A DNA stretch of 64,000 nucleotides from Zarea fungicola (GCA_900169235.1 FWCC01000328.1:62001-126000); one strand, 5' to 3'. Positions 45,189 to 56,954 are shown, counted from the first letter of the stretch. The notes: a model not told the origin generated them from the sequence alone. Numbers and translations: made by a program.

Positions 45189-45870
45189 TGCGCACGACTA
45201 GAGAAAAAATATTGCCTTGTAGCTACAAGAGAGAGATTAATCTATTAAACTTGTCTACAAAGTTATAATTCGGCTCCTCAGTTGTTTAAATAAACTCATT
45301 GTTGGTTACCTCTGTGCAAGATCGGCAGGTCGACGACGCTTCGTTGACGTCACGCCCAGGGCCAATACCTTGATTTGGGAGGGAAAGCCGCAGTGCCAGG
45401 TTCAGGAAAAAACAATCCACTTTCAAAAATAAAGACTGAACAGAGCCGTTTTTTCTTTTTACAACTGGTGTAATTATGATTGCGCAGTCGGAAATAGCCC
45501 ATCATAATCTACGATCTGCTTAAGTGTGTACGCCACAACTCCAGTAACCAGTGAGTGGCACATCCATGCAACGTCGTGAGAAGTACATCATATAAAGATT
45601 CAAATTTATAAATCTAGAATAATTCAAAATTTACGTTTCGTTTTCTTCAAGTAAAAGCCATCGATTGTAAGCCAGCTTCGGCGCAGCGGTAGGGAGTGAT
45701 AAGAGGAGGCAAGGCTTCACATTTAGAAGTCCCTTCATATACTTGTCCAGATTTAGACATATAATTTAGGTAAAATGAGTTAGAATTCGGGGATACCATT
45801 AATCTATACTACAGACACGATTCAGGTATTGTCACAGTAGAAGACAATGTAGTCGTGTATCATGCGGTAC
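45189..45870. other. intergenic: promoter of phosphatase-like gene
   Basis: No gene. A tRNA-like D-arm string (GGCGCAGCGGTAGGG near 45680) lacks a T arm and was rejected. Confidence 0.5.
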
Positions 45871-46686
45871 TCACAATGCGGCCCAAGCCATCATAACAAC
45901 CACCACCATGAAACTTGATCCAGTGAGAATATTTGCCCCGGAACCTTTTGTGTCTGCACCTTCGTCTGTACTTGTAGGACAGTTTACAATCGAGTCTTCT
46001 CCATGACAAGCTTTAGAAGTTGCTTCCGCTTCAATACTTTTTGCTTCGGCCGGGAGTATCGCGGCCTTGCAGGGATCAGCAGGCGCAAGGGGGCCGTCGT
46101 CATAGCCGCAGTACGGGTTCGATATACCGTGAAATGCTTCCTTTCCAGTCTTTTCAGTGGTCTTCATAACAAATGACTGCGCGTGGGTACAGTTGTTGGG
46201 CACAATTTCATGGTCTGGCGCCCCATTTTCCGTTGTAAAGTGTACTGTGGTTTTCTGAGTGTTCAGTTGGTCGTCGTTGCCAGAGCCGGTGCAATTGACG
46301 ATAGGCTGCCAGACAAAGTACCACTGCATCTCGCTGAGGGCCAGACCTTTTATCACATCTGAAACGTAAATTGGTCTAGAGTTTCCCCCTGGACCTGGGT
46401 TGACCACGCCATCTGCAACAGATATGAGGTTGCTGGAAGTGTCCGATTCAAGATCGACGCTGCCGTCATATTGCAGGAGTTGCCAGCCGATTTCAAGACC
46501 CCCCAAATCTCTACTGGCATTTCCGGGGTCTTGAAATCCAAATACTATAGGGAAAATAGGTGTCGGTGCGTAGCTTTCGTTGCGTGGGAAGATGAGATCA
46601 ACCTCGATGACGCCTGGTTTGGCCACACCGAATGTGGCCGTTGCGGCAAGAGTGACAATAACGGTTTTAATCTTCATTTTCAGCAA
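45871..46686 (-). CDS. DUF7136-like secreted, GPI-anchored protein
   Basis: A single exon encodes 271 aa. A signal peptide (MKIKTVIVTLAATATFGVA) is followed by VIEVDLIFPRNESYAPTPIFPIVF, which I recognise from fungal DUF7136-type proteins. Six cysteines are spread through the mature part, with several N-glycosylation sequons. The Ser/Thr/Gly-rich C-terminus ends in a hydrophobic stretch (SSFMVVVVMMAWAAL), typical of a GPI-anchor signal. It is therefore probably attached to the plasma membrane or cell wall. The function of the family is unknown. Either of two neighbouring ATGs (46686 or 46677) could start it. Confidence 0.8.
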   Translation of the reverse strand: MLKMKIKTVIVTLAATATFGVAKPGVIEVDLIFPRNESYAPTPIFPIVFGFQDPGNASRDLGGLEIGWQLLQYDGSVDLESDTSSNLISVADGVVNPGPGGNSRPIYVSDVIKGLALSEMQWYFVWQPIVNCTGSGNDDQLNTQKTTVHFTTENGAPDHEIVPNNCTHAQSFVMKTTEKTGKEAFHGISNPYCGYDDGPLAPADPCKAAILPAEAKSIEAEATSKACHGEDSIVNCPTSTDEGADTKGSGANILTGSSFMVVVVMMAWAAL

Positions 46687-47435
46687 TGTGATGATGTATT
46701 TTCAAAGCTCTGCATCTTCGAAAAAAAAAATCAATTTTAGCCCTATATGACCTCGTGTGTGCTGCCTGTAATACAACGAACGCCAAGATGCTAACCAACT
46801 AGTGCCAGCCTTGAGGTGCAAAATTTAATCTTTTGCCTACTACTACGTCATAGCCATATTAGGTCCGAAATGTAGAAATGGAATAACATCAAATAATCTC
46901 AGTTATAAAAGTCAAGAGATACTTGTTACATCTCAAAGTCCTAGGGTTAATGCGCAAAGTTGGCTCTGTGTCTAGCCGATGCCTCTCGATGCCTTGTCTG
47001 CGACAAACCTCTAGGTGGACGATTTTCTTTATACAGGGCCGTATTAAACCCATTAGCGCCATCTAAAAGCTGGGCAAATCAGGTTTTAACAGCTTGGCAA
47101 TCACAAAACAAGAGAAGAGTTTTCATCTTGGTCCCCCCTCTCAGCAACCTCACAACTTCCACACTAACGACGGGAAGACGAATTCACGCATAACACAGCA
47201 TATTTCCAACGTACACAGGGCCAATTTATCGACTTACGTAATTTAATAAGAATATTTTACATTGAAAATGATGCGGCTGATTGGCTTACAGAGCCAAATC
47301 CTCCGCACACATTCAAACCGGCTAGCGCGACACTCGCTGGCGCTTGCATGTTGACGGCTTTCTAGATGGCGATGGACGACCAGCCGCCTGTTCACTATGG
47401 GATTGCCAGATCTTCTCCAGTTCCCGGCCCCTCCT
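46687..47435. other. intergenic
   Basis: No gene recognised; only short frames. Confidence 0.5.
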
Positions 47436-47867
47436 CTAGAGGGTATTCACGCGGGTTACGTGGTTTTCCAACTTTGACTGTGCTGCGAGGACGTCGGCAT
47501 ACTGCCGGTTAAAATCCCGTCGCAATTCCGCCGTCTTCACCGTCAAATCCCATGCAATCTCAGCCAATCTTGCGCATTCTTTGTGACTACTCTCTGGCGG
47601 GATAACCACATTCATGTCTCCTCTTTTACGTTTACGGTACGGCGCGGATAAGACCTTGTAAGCTTCATCGGCTGCCGCCCTCAACTCCTCCCCCAACTTG
47701 TACTCGTGGTACTTTTGATCGATTATCTCTCCATGCGTAAAACTGAGACTTTCTTGTAACTCTATGGGATACTTCTGGCGCACAAAGTCTTGCAGCTCAT
47801 CATGCGTCAGAGTGGCAATCGCGTCTGCCGGTGTCATCAGCGTCTCGTTCTCTCTAGAACCCGACAT
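47436..47867 (-). CDS. hypothetical 143-aa protein
   Basis: A single exon. The sequence is mostly helical-looking and charged, with no signal peptide or membrane segment. MTPADAIATLTHDELQDFVRQ is followed by a basic patch (YRKRKRGD, possible nuclear signal) and a C-terminal amphipathic stretch that could form a coiled coil (ELRRDFNRQYADVLAAQSKL). I do not recognise the family. Composition and an in-frame ATG following a pyrimidine-rich leader make a real gene likely, but a further upstream exon cannot be excluded. Confidence 0.55.
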   Translation of the reverse strand: MSGSRENETLMTPADAIATLTHDELQDFVRQKYPIELQESLSFTHGEIIDQKYHEYKLGEELRAAADEAYKVLSAPYRKRKRGDMNVVIPPESSHKECARLAEIAWDLTVKTAELRRDFNRQYADVLAAQSKLENHVTRVNTL

Positions 47868-48444
47868 TGTTTGTCTCTGCAGTTAGTTTTCAGGTGTAAT
47901 TTTGGGCAAGGCATAACGAATAAAGATCGGAACGCGTAACGTAAGGGGCAGACATCCCCTTTATACTTCCGCTTTTTGGCACAGGAGCCAAAGGCTTTCC
48001 CGGGCCGCTGTTTGCATGTTCCATTGTCCGCGTCGTTCTGATTTCATCAACGTCGATATGCAGTTGTGAGACCATACGTACTCTGGCTTTGTTCTCTTAA
48101 AGCAGGATGCAGTTTCTGCATTTTGTTTCTTTGTTCTCAACAAGTCGTCGATGTACCAGGATCTTGTTGAGGCCTTGGCTCTTTGCCGGAAAATGCAAGA
48201 AGACAAAGGGCAAAGCTTTCGTAATGCTGTCTTTTCACTCCATACATTTCAATCTATAAGGCCAGGAAGCAAGAAAGGAAAGCTGGAAAATGCAGAACAT
48301 GGTAATAATATAAGGTATGGGGAGTTAATAGAAATACAAAAAAGGTCGGGAAAAGATTACCGTCGTATGCCGTCTGTTTCTAGTATACATTGTCGTGGTC
48401 TCGTCATCGTCAATCAGAAATCTCATTCGTTGGGTATATGTCAC
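47868..48444. other. intergenic
   Basis: Short frames on both strands (61-121 codons) overlap without motifs. It could hold an upstream exon of the 143-aa protein. Otherwise nothing is seen. Confidence 0.45.
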
Positions 48445-49374
48445 TCATTCCGATTTCTTCCCTCTTTTCTTTACTTTCAACAGCTTTGTAACTTCGCTCT
48501 CACCGCGAATTCGTAGTGTCAGCTCCTGCATCATGTTTCCCCAGTGCACCGCGCCATCACACGATGGACAGGAGCAGGTCCGAGGAAGCACAGCATCGGA
48601 CTCGCCCTCGGTCCTTAACGCGTGCTTGCTCCAGCAGTCGAGGTGACCCATGGCCACACAATCGCCGCTAGGGCACATGGCATGTAGTCCTTCGCCAGGC
48701 ACCAGTAGCTCTTTGCAGTGCACGCAGCTGCCCTGCTTCTCAAACAGCACCACTTCTTGGGCCCTTTGAACGTAGTCCTTGAACGGCGCATAGTCCAGCG
48801 GCAGTGCGTGGATGCCGGCGTGCTCGTCATGGGCACCTAGTATGCCCGTCGTGTCGTCCACGAAATCGGTCAGGACGCGCAGACCTGGCCGCTCCGCGTC
48901 TTGGGCCGTCTTTTGCCAGGCCATCCACGCCTTGTGTGCCTCGTGTGCGAAAAAGTGCAGCTTGAGCGGCCAGCGCGCAAAGCTGGCCACGCCGGTGAGA
49001 AGGTGGATACTTGACATGACGGAGCGCATGCTCATCGGCGGTCGTCGGGGCCGTCCGTTGCGCTTCGTTTGCTTCGACACAACGAGGCGCGACTCGTCGG
49101 GGATGTGCAGCGAGAGGTGCGGATTCGCCAGGGCCCATTCAAACTTGAGCGCCGCAATCGAGCTTGGGAAGCCCGAGACGAGAGCTACCATTTCCCAGGG
49201 CCGTAACTTGTCGCGTGACGTGCGCATGGCACCGCCCTTGGTCTCTCCGTTGTGCTGCTTCAGTCGCCGCGGTGGGTTCGGCGTCGAGCCAATGTAGAGC
49301 GACGCATGACGGACTGTGGATCGCAAAACGTATACTGTATATAGTGCCGGTAGTGGCTTGTGCAAGCTTGTCAT
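48445..49374 (-). CDS. SLX1: structure-specific endonuclease subunit SLX1
   Basis: A single exon encodes 309 aa. The N-terminal GIY-YIG nuclease domain (~10-95) has YTVYVLRS, SLYIGSTPNPPRRLKQHNGE with Tyr27, Arg36 and His41, and the metal-binding Glu79 in KFEWAL. A C-terminal RING/PHD-type zinc finger (~215-275) has CVHC, CPSGDC, H-x2-C and CSCPSC ligands. SLX1 is the catalytic partner of SLX4 and cuts Holliday junctions, 5' flaps and replication forks in the nucleus. The start MTSLHKPLPA was chosen over an ATG ten codons upstream because it sits directly before the nuclease fold. The C-terminus is a short basic tail. Confidence 0.92.
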   Translation of the reverse strand: MTSLHKPLPALYTVYVLRSTVRHASLYIGSTPNPPRRLKQHNGETKGGAMRTSRDKLRPWEMVALVSGFPSSIAALKFEWALANPHLSLHIPDESRLVVSKQTKRNGRPRRPPMSMRSVMSSIHLLTGVASFARWPLKLHFFAHEAHKAWMAWQKTAQDAERPGLRVLTDFVDDTTGILGAHDEHAGIHALPLDYAPFKDYVQRAQEVVLFEKQGSCVHCKELLVPGEGLHAMCPSGDCVAMGHLDCWSKHALRTEGESDAVLPRTCSCPSCDGAVHWGNMMQELTLRIRGESEVTKLLKVKKRGKKSE

Positions 49375-49686
49375 GGTAATAGTTGAACCATCTGTTGAAC
49401 GCAATTACTTTGCTAGAGATGGTGTAGAGAGCTGCAGTGGGCGACGCGATCTTGACATGGTGGAGTAGCCTAGCCGTGATAGAATCGCGTCACTTGTACC
49501 ACCATGAAAGTTACCCTGCATCCGTGAAAAAACATCAATGAGGCGGTCCAGCATGACTTTTATAGCATTGAGCAAACAAAGGCACTAATACAAATTTATC
49601 ATTGTTTAAAAAAAAATAAAGGAACAAAAAAAGTAGCCTTATTGCGCCTAAATGACTCCATAACCTATCCACCCTCTATACAAAAT
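49375..49686. other. intergenic: SLX1 promoter
   Basis: 312 bp between SLX1 and SF3A3, both on the minus strand; an A-rich tract lies at 49608-49630. No gene. Confidence 0.5.
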
Positions 49687-51253
49687 TTACAATAGGCCTT
49701 GCTTCTGCAAGTCATAGTACACCTTCTCCGGCATGACATTGCCCTCCCCGTCCTCCATTTGCACAAGACTGCCCTCGTCTACCTTTGCTTTTCTCTCGCT
49801 CTTTTGAATCTTCTCCCACAGCCTGAGCGCTTCTTCGATGCCGGTGATATCTCTGAACAATGTCGCGTTGTTGATGCCGAGACACTTCAGTCCATAAATG
49901 TGGCGAGCCTCGTTGAAGTGCTTATCAAAGGATCGCCTTCCCATGTATACATAGTTGCCACAAATCTCGCACGTCAGCTCAACGCCGAGGCCGTGCAGAC
50001 GGTACAGCCAGTAGGGAATGGGCTTGCCATCCCACGCCAGAGGCAGCTTGAGAGGGTTATAGATCTTGTCATCGCCGTCGTCCTCTTCATCGTCACCATC
50101 ACCCGTTGGCTGATGTGGTTGCTCAGTGGAGTTGAATAGGTTGTCCAGTTCCTGCTGGCGCTCGCGCTCTGTCATGCCCTGTTTTCGCTCGACATTGACC
50201 CTCGTGTCGCCTCGTTCAGTGCTCATGGCAGCAGCAAGTCGTTTCACACGGTGTTCGCGCTCAGCGATGGCGCGCTCCTTTAGTCGCGTTGCAGAGACAG
50301 TGCCAGTTGTGCCTGTTGCCGATTCGCCGCCTAATTCCTCTTCCCTTGCCTTGCGCTGCTCGGCGGCCTTGACGTGTTTTCGGCCAGTCAAGTGATTCTT
50401 ATACACGTTTTCATTTTTGAACTCTTTCTCACAGTCGGCACACCAAATAGCATCAGGGCTGCTCAGGTTATTCGCACTTCCGCTTGTTTGTGTCTCGTTT
50501 TGCCACCCTTCAACCTCGTCCTTTTGCCACTGCTCTTCAAAGTCGGCATCAAACGAAGAGAGAATCTTGTCCACGTCGTCCAGCGGCCGCGTACGGCGCA
50601 TGAAGCCCTCCAAATATGTTGCCAGGCTGCCAACATAGCTGAAATACTGATCCGTCATTTTATCAGCCCTCTTTAACCCGCCTTGGCCAGTGGTGAGATG
50701 GTCGAACGTTTCGAGGTATTGAAGATAGTTGGATCTCTTAACATTCGGTAGATTCAAGTAAGCGTCATAGGAAGAATTCAAGTCGAAGAATCGTCCGTAA
50801 GCCTCTTCACCGCTGAAAATAGTCTCGACAATGGAGGGCATCTCAGAGTCGCCAGGTCGTCGTAGTCTGTATCGCTGCTCCGAGTTTTCGGCTTGCTCGT
50901 TTGGGTATCGGGCATGGTGGGCTCGCACCTCCTCCACTTGCTTATAGAACTCATCGAAGGGATCGCCAGTGCCAATCTGCTGGATTTCCTGCGCGCGGCT
51001 GCCCGCTTCATCCTTGTAGATGTCGAGCAGGGTCTTCGACTGTGATTGGATCTGGTCCAGCAGCTGCGCCACCTCGTGATCTCTGTTCAATCGATCGCGG
51101 ATCTAAATTCACGGTTAAAACTTGGACGAAAATAAGCGCAGGAAAACCCATTAGACATACGTGCTTGGGCTCGTCGCGTATGCGATCTGCGATGGCCTGC
51201 TCGAGGCGCTCGAGGTCCTCTTGGATGTATCGCTGCTCTTCCAGAACGAGCAT
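49687..51253 (-). CDS. SF3A3: splicing factor 3A subunit 3 (SF3a60/Prp9)
   Basis: Exons 51253-51161 and 51102-49687 (58-bp intron, phase 0) give 502 aa. The N-terminus MLVLEEQRYIQEDLERLEQA matches the conserved SF3a60 start. A C2H2-type finger of the U1-like class, CADCEKEFKNENVYKNHLTGRKH, lies near the middle, and a second, CEICGNYVYMGRRSFDKHF, lies near the C-terminus with HIYGLKCLGI and the closing YYDLQKQGL. An acidic linker separates them. The protein is part of the U2 snRNP SF3a complex, which helps U2 bind the branch site. It is head to head with eIF4A-III (+) across 282 bp. Confidence 0.94.
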
Positions 51254-51535
51254 CTTGGCTGATTTGAATAGAGGAATGCGTCTCCTATGTCAAAACTCGT
51301 TGCTATTACACGTGGACTCAAATTTTAGCGACCCTACTGTCGCGGGATCGAGTTGGGTAGAAAATGAACGGTTTGATTGTTTGCGACAAAGTTGGCGGCG
51401 AAGCTTGGCCACCGAAGAATATCCGACCCGCAAAAAAATTATAGCCAGCGCTACCAATTGCCTCGAGAATAATGCGACAAGCCTCCAGCTTGAACTCATC
51501 ATAATACAACCTCGCAATCCGACACAGTCGCAATC
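51254..51535. promoter_or_regulatory. bidirectional promoter, SF3A3 / eIF4A-III
   Basis: Only 282 bp separate the start codons of two divergent genes that both act on pre-mRNA or mRNP. No TATA box is obvious. The shared promoter is inferred from geometry only. Confidence 0.6.
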
Positions 51536-52850
51536 ATGGCCGACGGACCCAGTGGAATTGACCGCAATGCGGACGAGAAGATGGAGTTCTCCACCTCAAA
51601 AGAGGTGACAGTTCATCCTACGTTTGAGTCCATGTCGCTGAAGGGTATGTTTGGGCGCCAGCCTTGCATTTGGCAAAACTGACCGAATTTGCAGAAAATC
51701 TCCTTCGTGGCATTTACGCCTACGGCTACGAGTCGCCTTCCGCCGTACAGTCGCGAGCCATTGTCCAAGTTTGCAAAGGCCGCGACACGATTGCTCAGGC
51801 CCAATCCGGTACCGGTAAAACCGCAACTTTCTCGATAAGCATGCTTCAAGTCATCGACACTGCCGTTCGCGAATCTCAAGCACTTGTTCTCTCACCGACA
51901 AGAGAACTTGCAACCCAAATCCAGTCTGTTGTTATGGCTCTCGGCGACTATATGAATGTTCAGTGCCATGCCTGTATTGGCGGTACCAACGTTGGCGAAG
52001 ATATCCGCAAGCTCGATTATGGCCAGCACATCGTCTCTGGTACCCCTGGCCGTGTTGCGGATATGATTCGCCGACGCCACTTGCGCACCCGTCACATCAA
52101 GATGCTGGTTCTTGACGAAGCAGACGAGCTTCTTAATAAGGGTTTCCGCGAGCAGATTTACGACGTGTACCGCCACCTTCCTCCGGCTACCCAGGTCGTT
52201 GTCGTCAGCGCTACTCTTCCATATGACGTCTTGGACATGACAACCAAGTTCATGACTGATCCTGTCCGAATCTTGGTCAAGCGTGACGAGTTGACTTTGG
52301 AAGGACTGAAGCAGTACTTTATCGCTGTCGAGAAAGAGGACTGGAAGTTTGATACCCTTTGCGATCTTTACGATACACTTACCATCACACAGGCCGTCAT
52401 CTTCTGCAATACCCGCCGCAAGGTCGACTGGCTGACGGACAAGATGCGCGAGGCAAACTTTACAGTTAGCAGCATGCATGGCGAAATGCCTCAGAAGGAG
52501 CGAGACAGCATTATGCAGGACTTCCGCCAGGGCAACAGCCGAGTGCTAATCTCCACTGATGTCTGGGCGCGCGGTATCGATGTGCAGCAGGTCAGCTTGG
52601 TTATCAACTACGATCTTCCCAGCAACCGTGAGAACTACATCCACCGAATTGGTCGCAGTGGTCGTTTTGGCCGCAAGGGTGTTGCTATCAACTTTGTTAC
52701 TACAGACGACGTTCGCATTCTCCGCGATATCGAGTGTAAGTCAAACGCTCTTGGGTATATAAAAACTGAAGGCTAACAGAAAACGCAGTATACTACTCGA
52801 CTCAGATCGACGAAATGCCGATGAACGTTGCCGATCTCATTGGAGCTTAA
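51536..52850 (+). CDS. FAL1: DEAD-box helicase eIF4A-III / FAL1
   Basis: Exons 51536-51644, 51695-52735 and 52789-52850 (introns 50 and 53 bp) give 403 aa, close to the family length. Helicase motifs in order: Q motif region ([13 protein letters not shown]), I AQSGTGKT, Ia PTRELA, GG and [38 protein letters not shown] and [15 protein letters not shown]. The C-terminus [19 protein letters not shown] is diagnostic of eIF4A-III and distinguishes it from translation factor eIF4A. It is the ATPase core of the exon-junction complex in many eukaryotes and supports 18S rRNA maturation as Fal1 in yeast. The last intron splits the conserved IE/LYY segment. Confidence 0.95.
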
Positions 52851-53510
52851 GCAGGACATATGACAACTGAATTGCGGAATGCGCAGCGAATAAACGACAT
52901 ATTAAATACATGGCCACGGCTTCACCGTGAGGCGCAACGGACACAAGTGCGGAGGAAATGGGTTAGTTGTAATAGCAGGTAAGCTGAAACTTGACCGGCC
53001 CATGAGACTATTGCAAAAGCTGACATGCTATGCCGATAGATTGTATTCCAATATACCTTTGTTTACCCAAGACTGGGAAACTCATACCCGCCTCCGATCA
53101 ACTTTGCAGTACCGAGAACAACACCAGGCCGTCTGCTCATTCGCGTCCGACGGCGATATTATGTCACGAGACCGTTGAGTGTGAATGCGACTTCGTTCCA
53201 TGCATGCATACAAATGGGATCATAACCGCTAGCTAAAGACCGACCAGCGTTTAATTACCTTCAATAGTTATCGCTGCATTGTTGAAGATTCGGGAGTCCA
53301 TCGATCAGCGAGCCCATGACATCGAGGAAACCCGGTGGCGCTCTGAAAGAACCGCCAAATACTAACAAGAGCAGCTCCGGGGTGGCAGTGAAAAGACTCT
53401 GGAATTGGAAAGGTGTCTGCTTTGTCCACTAGGCATGATTAGGCATGATTGTTCTGGTAGTGTATTTAGGATAGAGCAACCGAAGTACACAAATTAGGAT
53501 AAAGTGACGT
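52851..53510. other. convergent 3' region
   Basis: Spacer between eIF4A-III (+) and the secreted orphan gene (-). No gene seen. A short AGGCATGATT tandem duplication is present near 53431-53450. Confidence 0.5.
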
Positions 53511-54146
53511 CTATTCTCGCAAGCATTTTCCGTTGTGAATCTTTGTGCAACAAGCTGCAAGCTGCGTCTCCCCATGATCCGGCCCTGAGGTACATTCTAG
53601 CGCCAAATCGACATCGATACAGCCCGGTGTCAAGGCTTCATTACGAGTCTGCCTGTAGAAAACACCGACTGCTCCTGTAGCCATGTTCTGGCAAGCGTAG
53701 AATTGGGAATCTCTGTCACGTTCTAATGCCAGGACTGGTGTCGAGCCTTCGAAGCTGATGCCAACCTGCGAGATAGCCTCCTCTCCACATTCGAGTTTCA
53801 GCACTTTCTTGCCGGTTTGGTCCTCTTCCAGTGTCAATATTCTGCGCGTGCCTCCCTGTTCCGCCTGAATTATTCCGGATTCAACATTGACCCAGAAATC
53901 TTGGCCGCGGTTATCGTCGCCGGTGAGCTGGCCAAGCTCATGGCATGTACTCTGCCCAGAAAACGCCACCACCCAGTTTGCAATCTGCAATCCAAGCGTG
54001 TTGTTTCCAGCGGCCGTGTGCGCGCGCAACTTGAAGTTCGACGAGGTGCTTGGTAAGTCGGTTGGTACGACCAGTTGGGCTCGTAGGGGTAGTGCGAGCG
54101 CGAGCGCGAGCGACATTACCCCTGGTGAAATTTTGGATTGATACAT
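53511..54146 (-). CDS. secreted protein of unknown function
   Basis: A single exon encodes 211 aa. A signal peptide (ALALALPLRAQ) follows a short basic N-terminus; an alternative Met at residue 11 would give a shorter leader. The mature part starts FKLRAHTAAGNNTLGLQIANW and has about eight cysteines, most near the C-terminus (ending in a CC-x6-C region). It looks beta-rich. I do not recognise a named family with confidence; it may be related to a fungal extracellular DUF group. The signal-peptide DNA is a GCGAGC simple repeat (about 54095-54115), coding for alternating Ala/Leu. Confidence 0.7.
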   Translation of the reverse strand: MYQSKISPGVMSLALALALPLRAQLVVPTDLPSTSSNFKLRAHTAAGNNTLGLQIANWVVAFSGQSTCHELGQLTGDDNRGQDFWVNVESGIIQAEQGGTRRILTLEEDQTGKKVLKLECGEEAISQVGISFEGSTPVLALERDRDSQFYACQNMATGAVGVFYRQTRNEALTPGCIDVDLALECTSGPDHGETQLAACCTKIHNGKCLRE

Positions 54147-54873
54147 TACTGCATTGGAGTAGTTGATGTCCGAAGCGAAATTTGACTTTACCAGCGAAGT
54201 CCAGCATTAGCGTCGCGTCTCAGGCATGTAAAAGTACTACAGAGGGAGACGGACTGCTCTCTTGAGACATCGACACCCCGCACAAAAAATATCATAGCTG
54301 TATGAGAACGGGTTCAAGTGTAAAAGATACTTCTAGGTTTACATGAGTTGAGAACAAGAAACTGGGTTGGCTGACGGGTTAGAGAGTTCCCGAATAGGCA
54401 ATTTGGCCGCAGGTGTAAGATTTAAATGGCTACGAATCGTGGAGATAGTTTACTGATCGGATAGGCGGCCGATAACAGCCGCAGGTTAAAATGTGCTCAT
54501 AATAGCACCACCTTGAGTTTAGATGATGCGGGATTTACGACTTGTAGAACGCCGCCTCTGACGTAATGCGAGCTGCTCACGATGGCGTGTCGACTTAAAA
54601 CAGCCTACCAAGACTGATCATCTCTTGGACAAGCACGACAGAGTACATACAACAAGCATTATTAAAGCCGATATAACCCCTGCACAATAAATAAACAGTG
54701 TGGGCCGTGATTCTTGATTGTTCCCTGGTCTCCACATTGTTGCCCCGTGTATGCTTGAGCTTCAGCTGCGCGAGGATATCTTGGCATATTTTCTCCCTAG
54801 CAAAACATACCGCAAGTTGGCGTGATGGTTATTGTGATTTTTGAATACACATATATTGCTACTGATCGACAAG
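54147..54873. other. intergenic (divergent promoters)
   Basis: Lies between the secreted orphan (-) and the TRP channel (+). No gene seen. Confidence 0.5.
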
Positions 54874-56954
54874 ATGGATTCTGGAAACGAGCGACTGGAC
54901 CAAGACGACGAGCCCGAGCCTGACGCTGAAGCTGACGCTTGTCTGCGAGAATATGGTGCATCCCTTGCCCAAGAGACTTCATCAGTCTACGTGAACATTC
55001 ACAGGTAAACATACTTGGAGATTGCACAAATATCGAAGCTAAATTTTCTTAACTAGAGTCCGGCGTCTGGTTCTAGCAAGTATAGGTCAGTTTGGAGGTC
55101 CCCTTGGTTGGGAGAGGCGACACTAATTATTCCGCAGATGACCCCTATACCATGGAACATTTCCGACAGCCAAGCCTAAACGCGCTGGTAGTCAGACCAC
55201 TTGTTGACAGGCTGTACAATACCAAAGATAGCTCCATCGGTAAGCAAACCAAGATCCTCTAATAGGCGGCAATGTGAGTTGATAGAATACTCCCTAAAGT
55301 GTACTGCCTGCTGGCCAATCGCATACACTTCTTGCGTGAGCAGGAAGGTCTAAGAAATCAGAGCGTCAACGCTGCGAGAGCAACACTCTGTGAACTCGTC
55401 GCGAGCAGAATTCTGAGACGCTACCACGAGGACAACTCGGATGATGCTGGCATGCTTCTTCTTGCCCATGTTCTCGTCGAAGGGTATGATCCCTTTCAAG
55501 GCGCACCTCGAGAAATTGAGCAGGAATGGAGGCATCTACAATGGCCAATACAAGCTCGTGCCGGACATGAACGCCAGTTTACTGCTCTCGAACTAGCCAT
55601 TTTATCGGAAAGCAAGTCATTTATCGGGACAGCCGCATGCCAGCGTGTCGTGTATGCGATTCATGATGGGCGAGTGACCTATACGCCGCTTTCGTTTGTG
55701 GATATTCTACCAGACCACTACAAACATTTACCGATTTCAATCTACAACCCAAAGCACGCGCCACTTCTCAACCATCATCGCCTGATTGTGCCCCGCATCC
55801 GAACTGCCATTGAGTTTACGCAAATGCTTGTATTGCTCGCCTTGTACGTCATGACTATGGTCGATCGCCACACACGAGACAGTATGTGGGAAATTTTGTT
55901 CTGTACCTATACGGCTGGATGGGCGATTCACGAGTTCGCGGCAATTCTGGAGCATGGATGGGAAGTCCATTCGCAGAGCTTGTGGTCGTTTCTCGACATC
56001 ACTTTCCTGACTATATACATTGCTTACTTCCTAACCAGAATGTACGATTTGTACATTGACAAAATCGCAGATGGATACGGACTCCATATCCTTTGTCTTG
56101 CTGCGCCTATTCTTCTCACCAGGATAGCATTTAACATTATGCCGAACAACATTGTCTTCATATCACTACACGCAATGATGAAGGACTTTACTGTATTGAC
56201 ATTTCTTGCGTTGTGGTGCTTTACTGGATTTCTCTTGGCACTCCAATGGCTCATCACAGAAGAGCAGATTATGCAGGGCAACACGCCGAGCTGGGCGACC
56301 ATATGCAAGTGGCTGTTGTGGATCTGGTTTGGCCTTGACGGCACTGGTATCGGCGAGTCGACGCAGTTTCACATCGTTTTTGGCCCAGCCCTCATGATTG
56401 CCTTTGCCTTCCTTGGAAATACGTTGTTCCTGACCATTTTGGTCGCGATCCTGACCAATACGTTTTCACGCATCATTGCCAACGAAGGGGCCGAGATCCG
56501 ATTCCGCCGCACCGTGCTGACATTTGAGAGTGTCAAGAGTGATTCCATCTTTGCATACCCACCGCCCTTTAATATTGCAGCTTTGATGTTGCTTCTGCCG
56601 CTCAAGCCCCTGCTGACTGCACGCACGTTTCACACGGTCAACATCTTTCTCATTCGTTTGTTGAATGCGCCACTGCTGGTTGCCATTACGTTGTTCGAAA
56701 AACGCAGCTGGAAGTCGGGTATTCGGTCGAAGAGAATGAAGAAGACCTCTTGGCTGAGCTGGCAATTTTCTGGGTTCTTCCCACACGGTGATCTTTCTAC
56801 AGTTTTCAACGCCGAGCCGCCCGCAGAGCTTGTGGACAAGATTGACCAACTGGACCCGCTGGATGAGGTACCAGTCTTGGAGGATGACGTTATCACAAGC
56901 TCCAGACCAGAGGTTACTAAGGCACGACTTCGCCGGTCGATGATGACACATTGA
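54874..56954 (+). CDS. YVC1-like TRP (vacuolar cation) channel
   Basis: Exons 54874-55004, 55057-55085, 55138-55239 and 55300-56954 (introns 52, 52 and 60 bp; exon 2 is 29 nt) give 638 aa. The cytosolic N-terminal region (~1-230) includes the family blocks RPLVDRLYN and IVYCLLANRIHFLRE. About six to eight hydrophobic segments span ~235-480. The pore lies between the last two, with WFGLDGTGIGES and then FLTILVAILTNTFSRI. The C-terminus is cytosolic and acidic. Fungal TRP-Y channels of this type release Ca2+ from the vacuole and respond to stretch and Ca2+. The micro-exon is supported by phase and by restored family sequence on both sides. It converges on the CFEM receptor gene, with 305 bp between the stops. 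Confidence 0.88.

Noticed and set aside
45670..45720. tRNA-like D-arm sequence
   Set aside because: No T-arm (GGTTCRA) or pairing acceptor stem within range.
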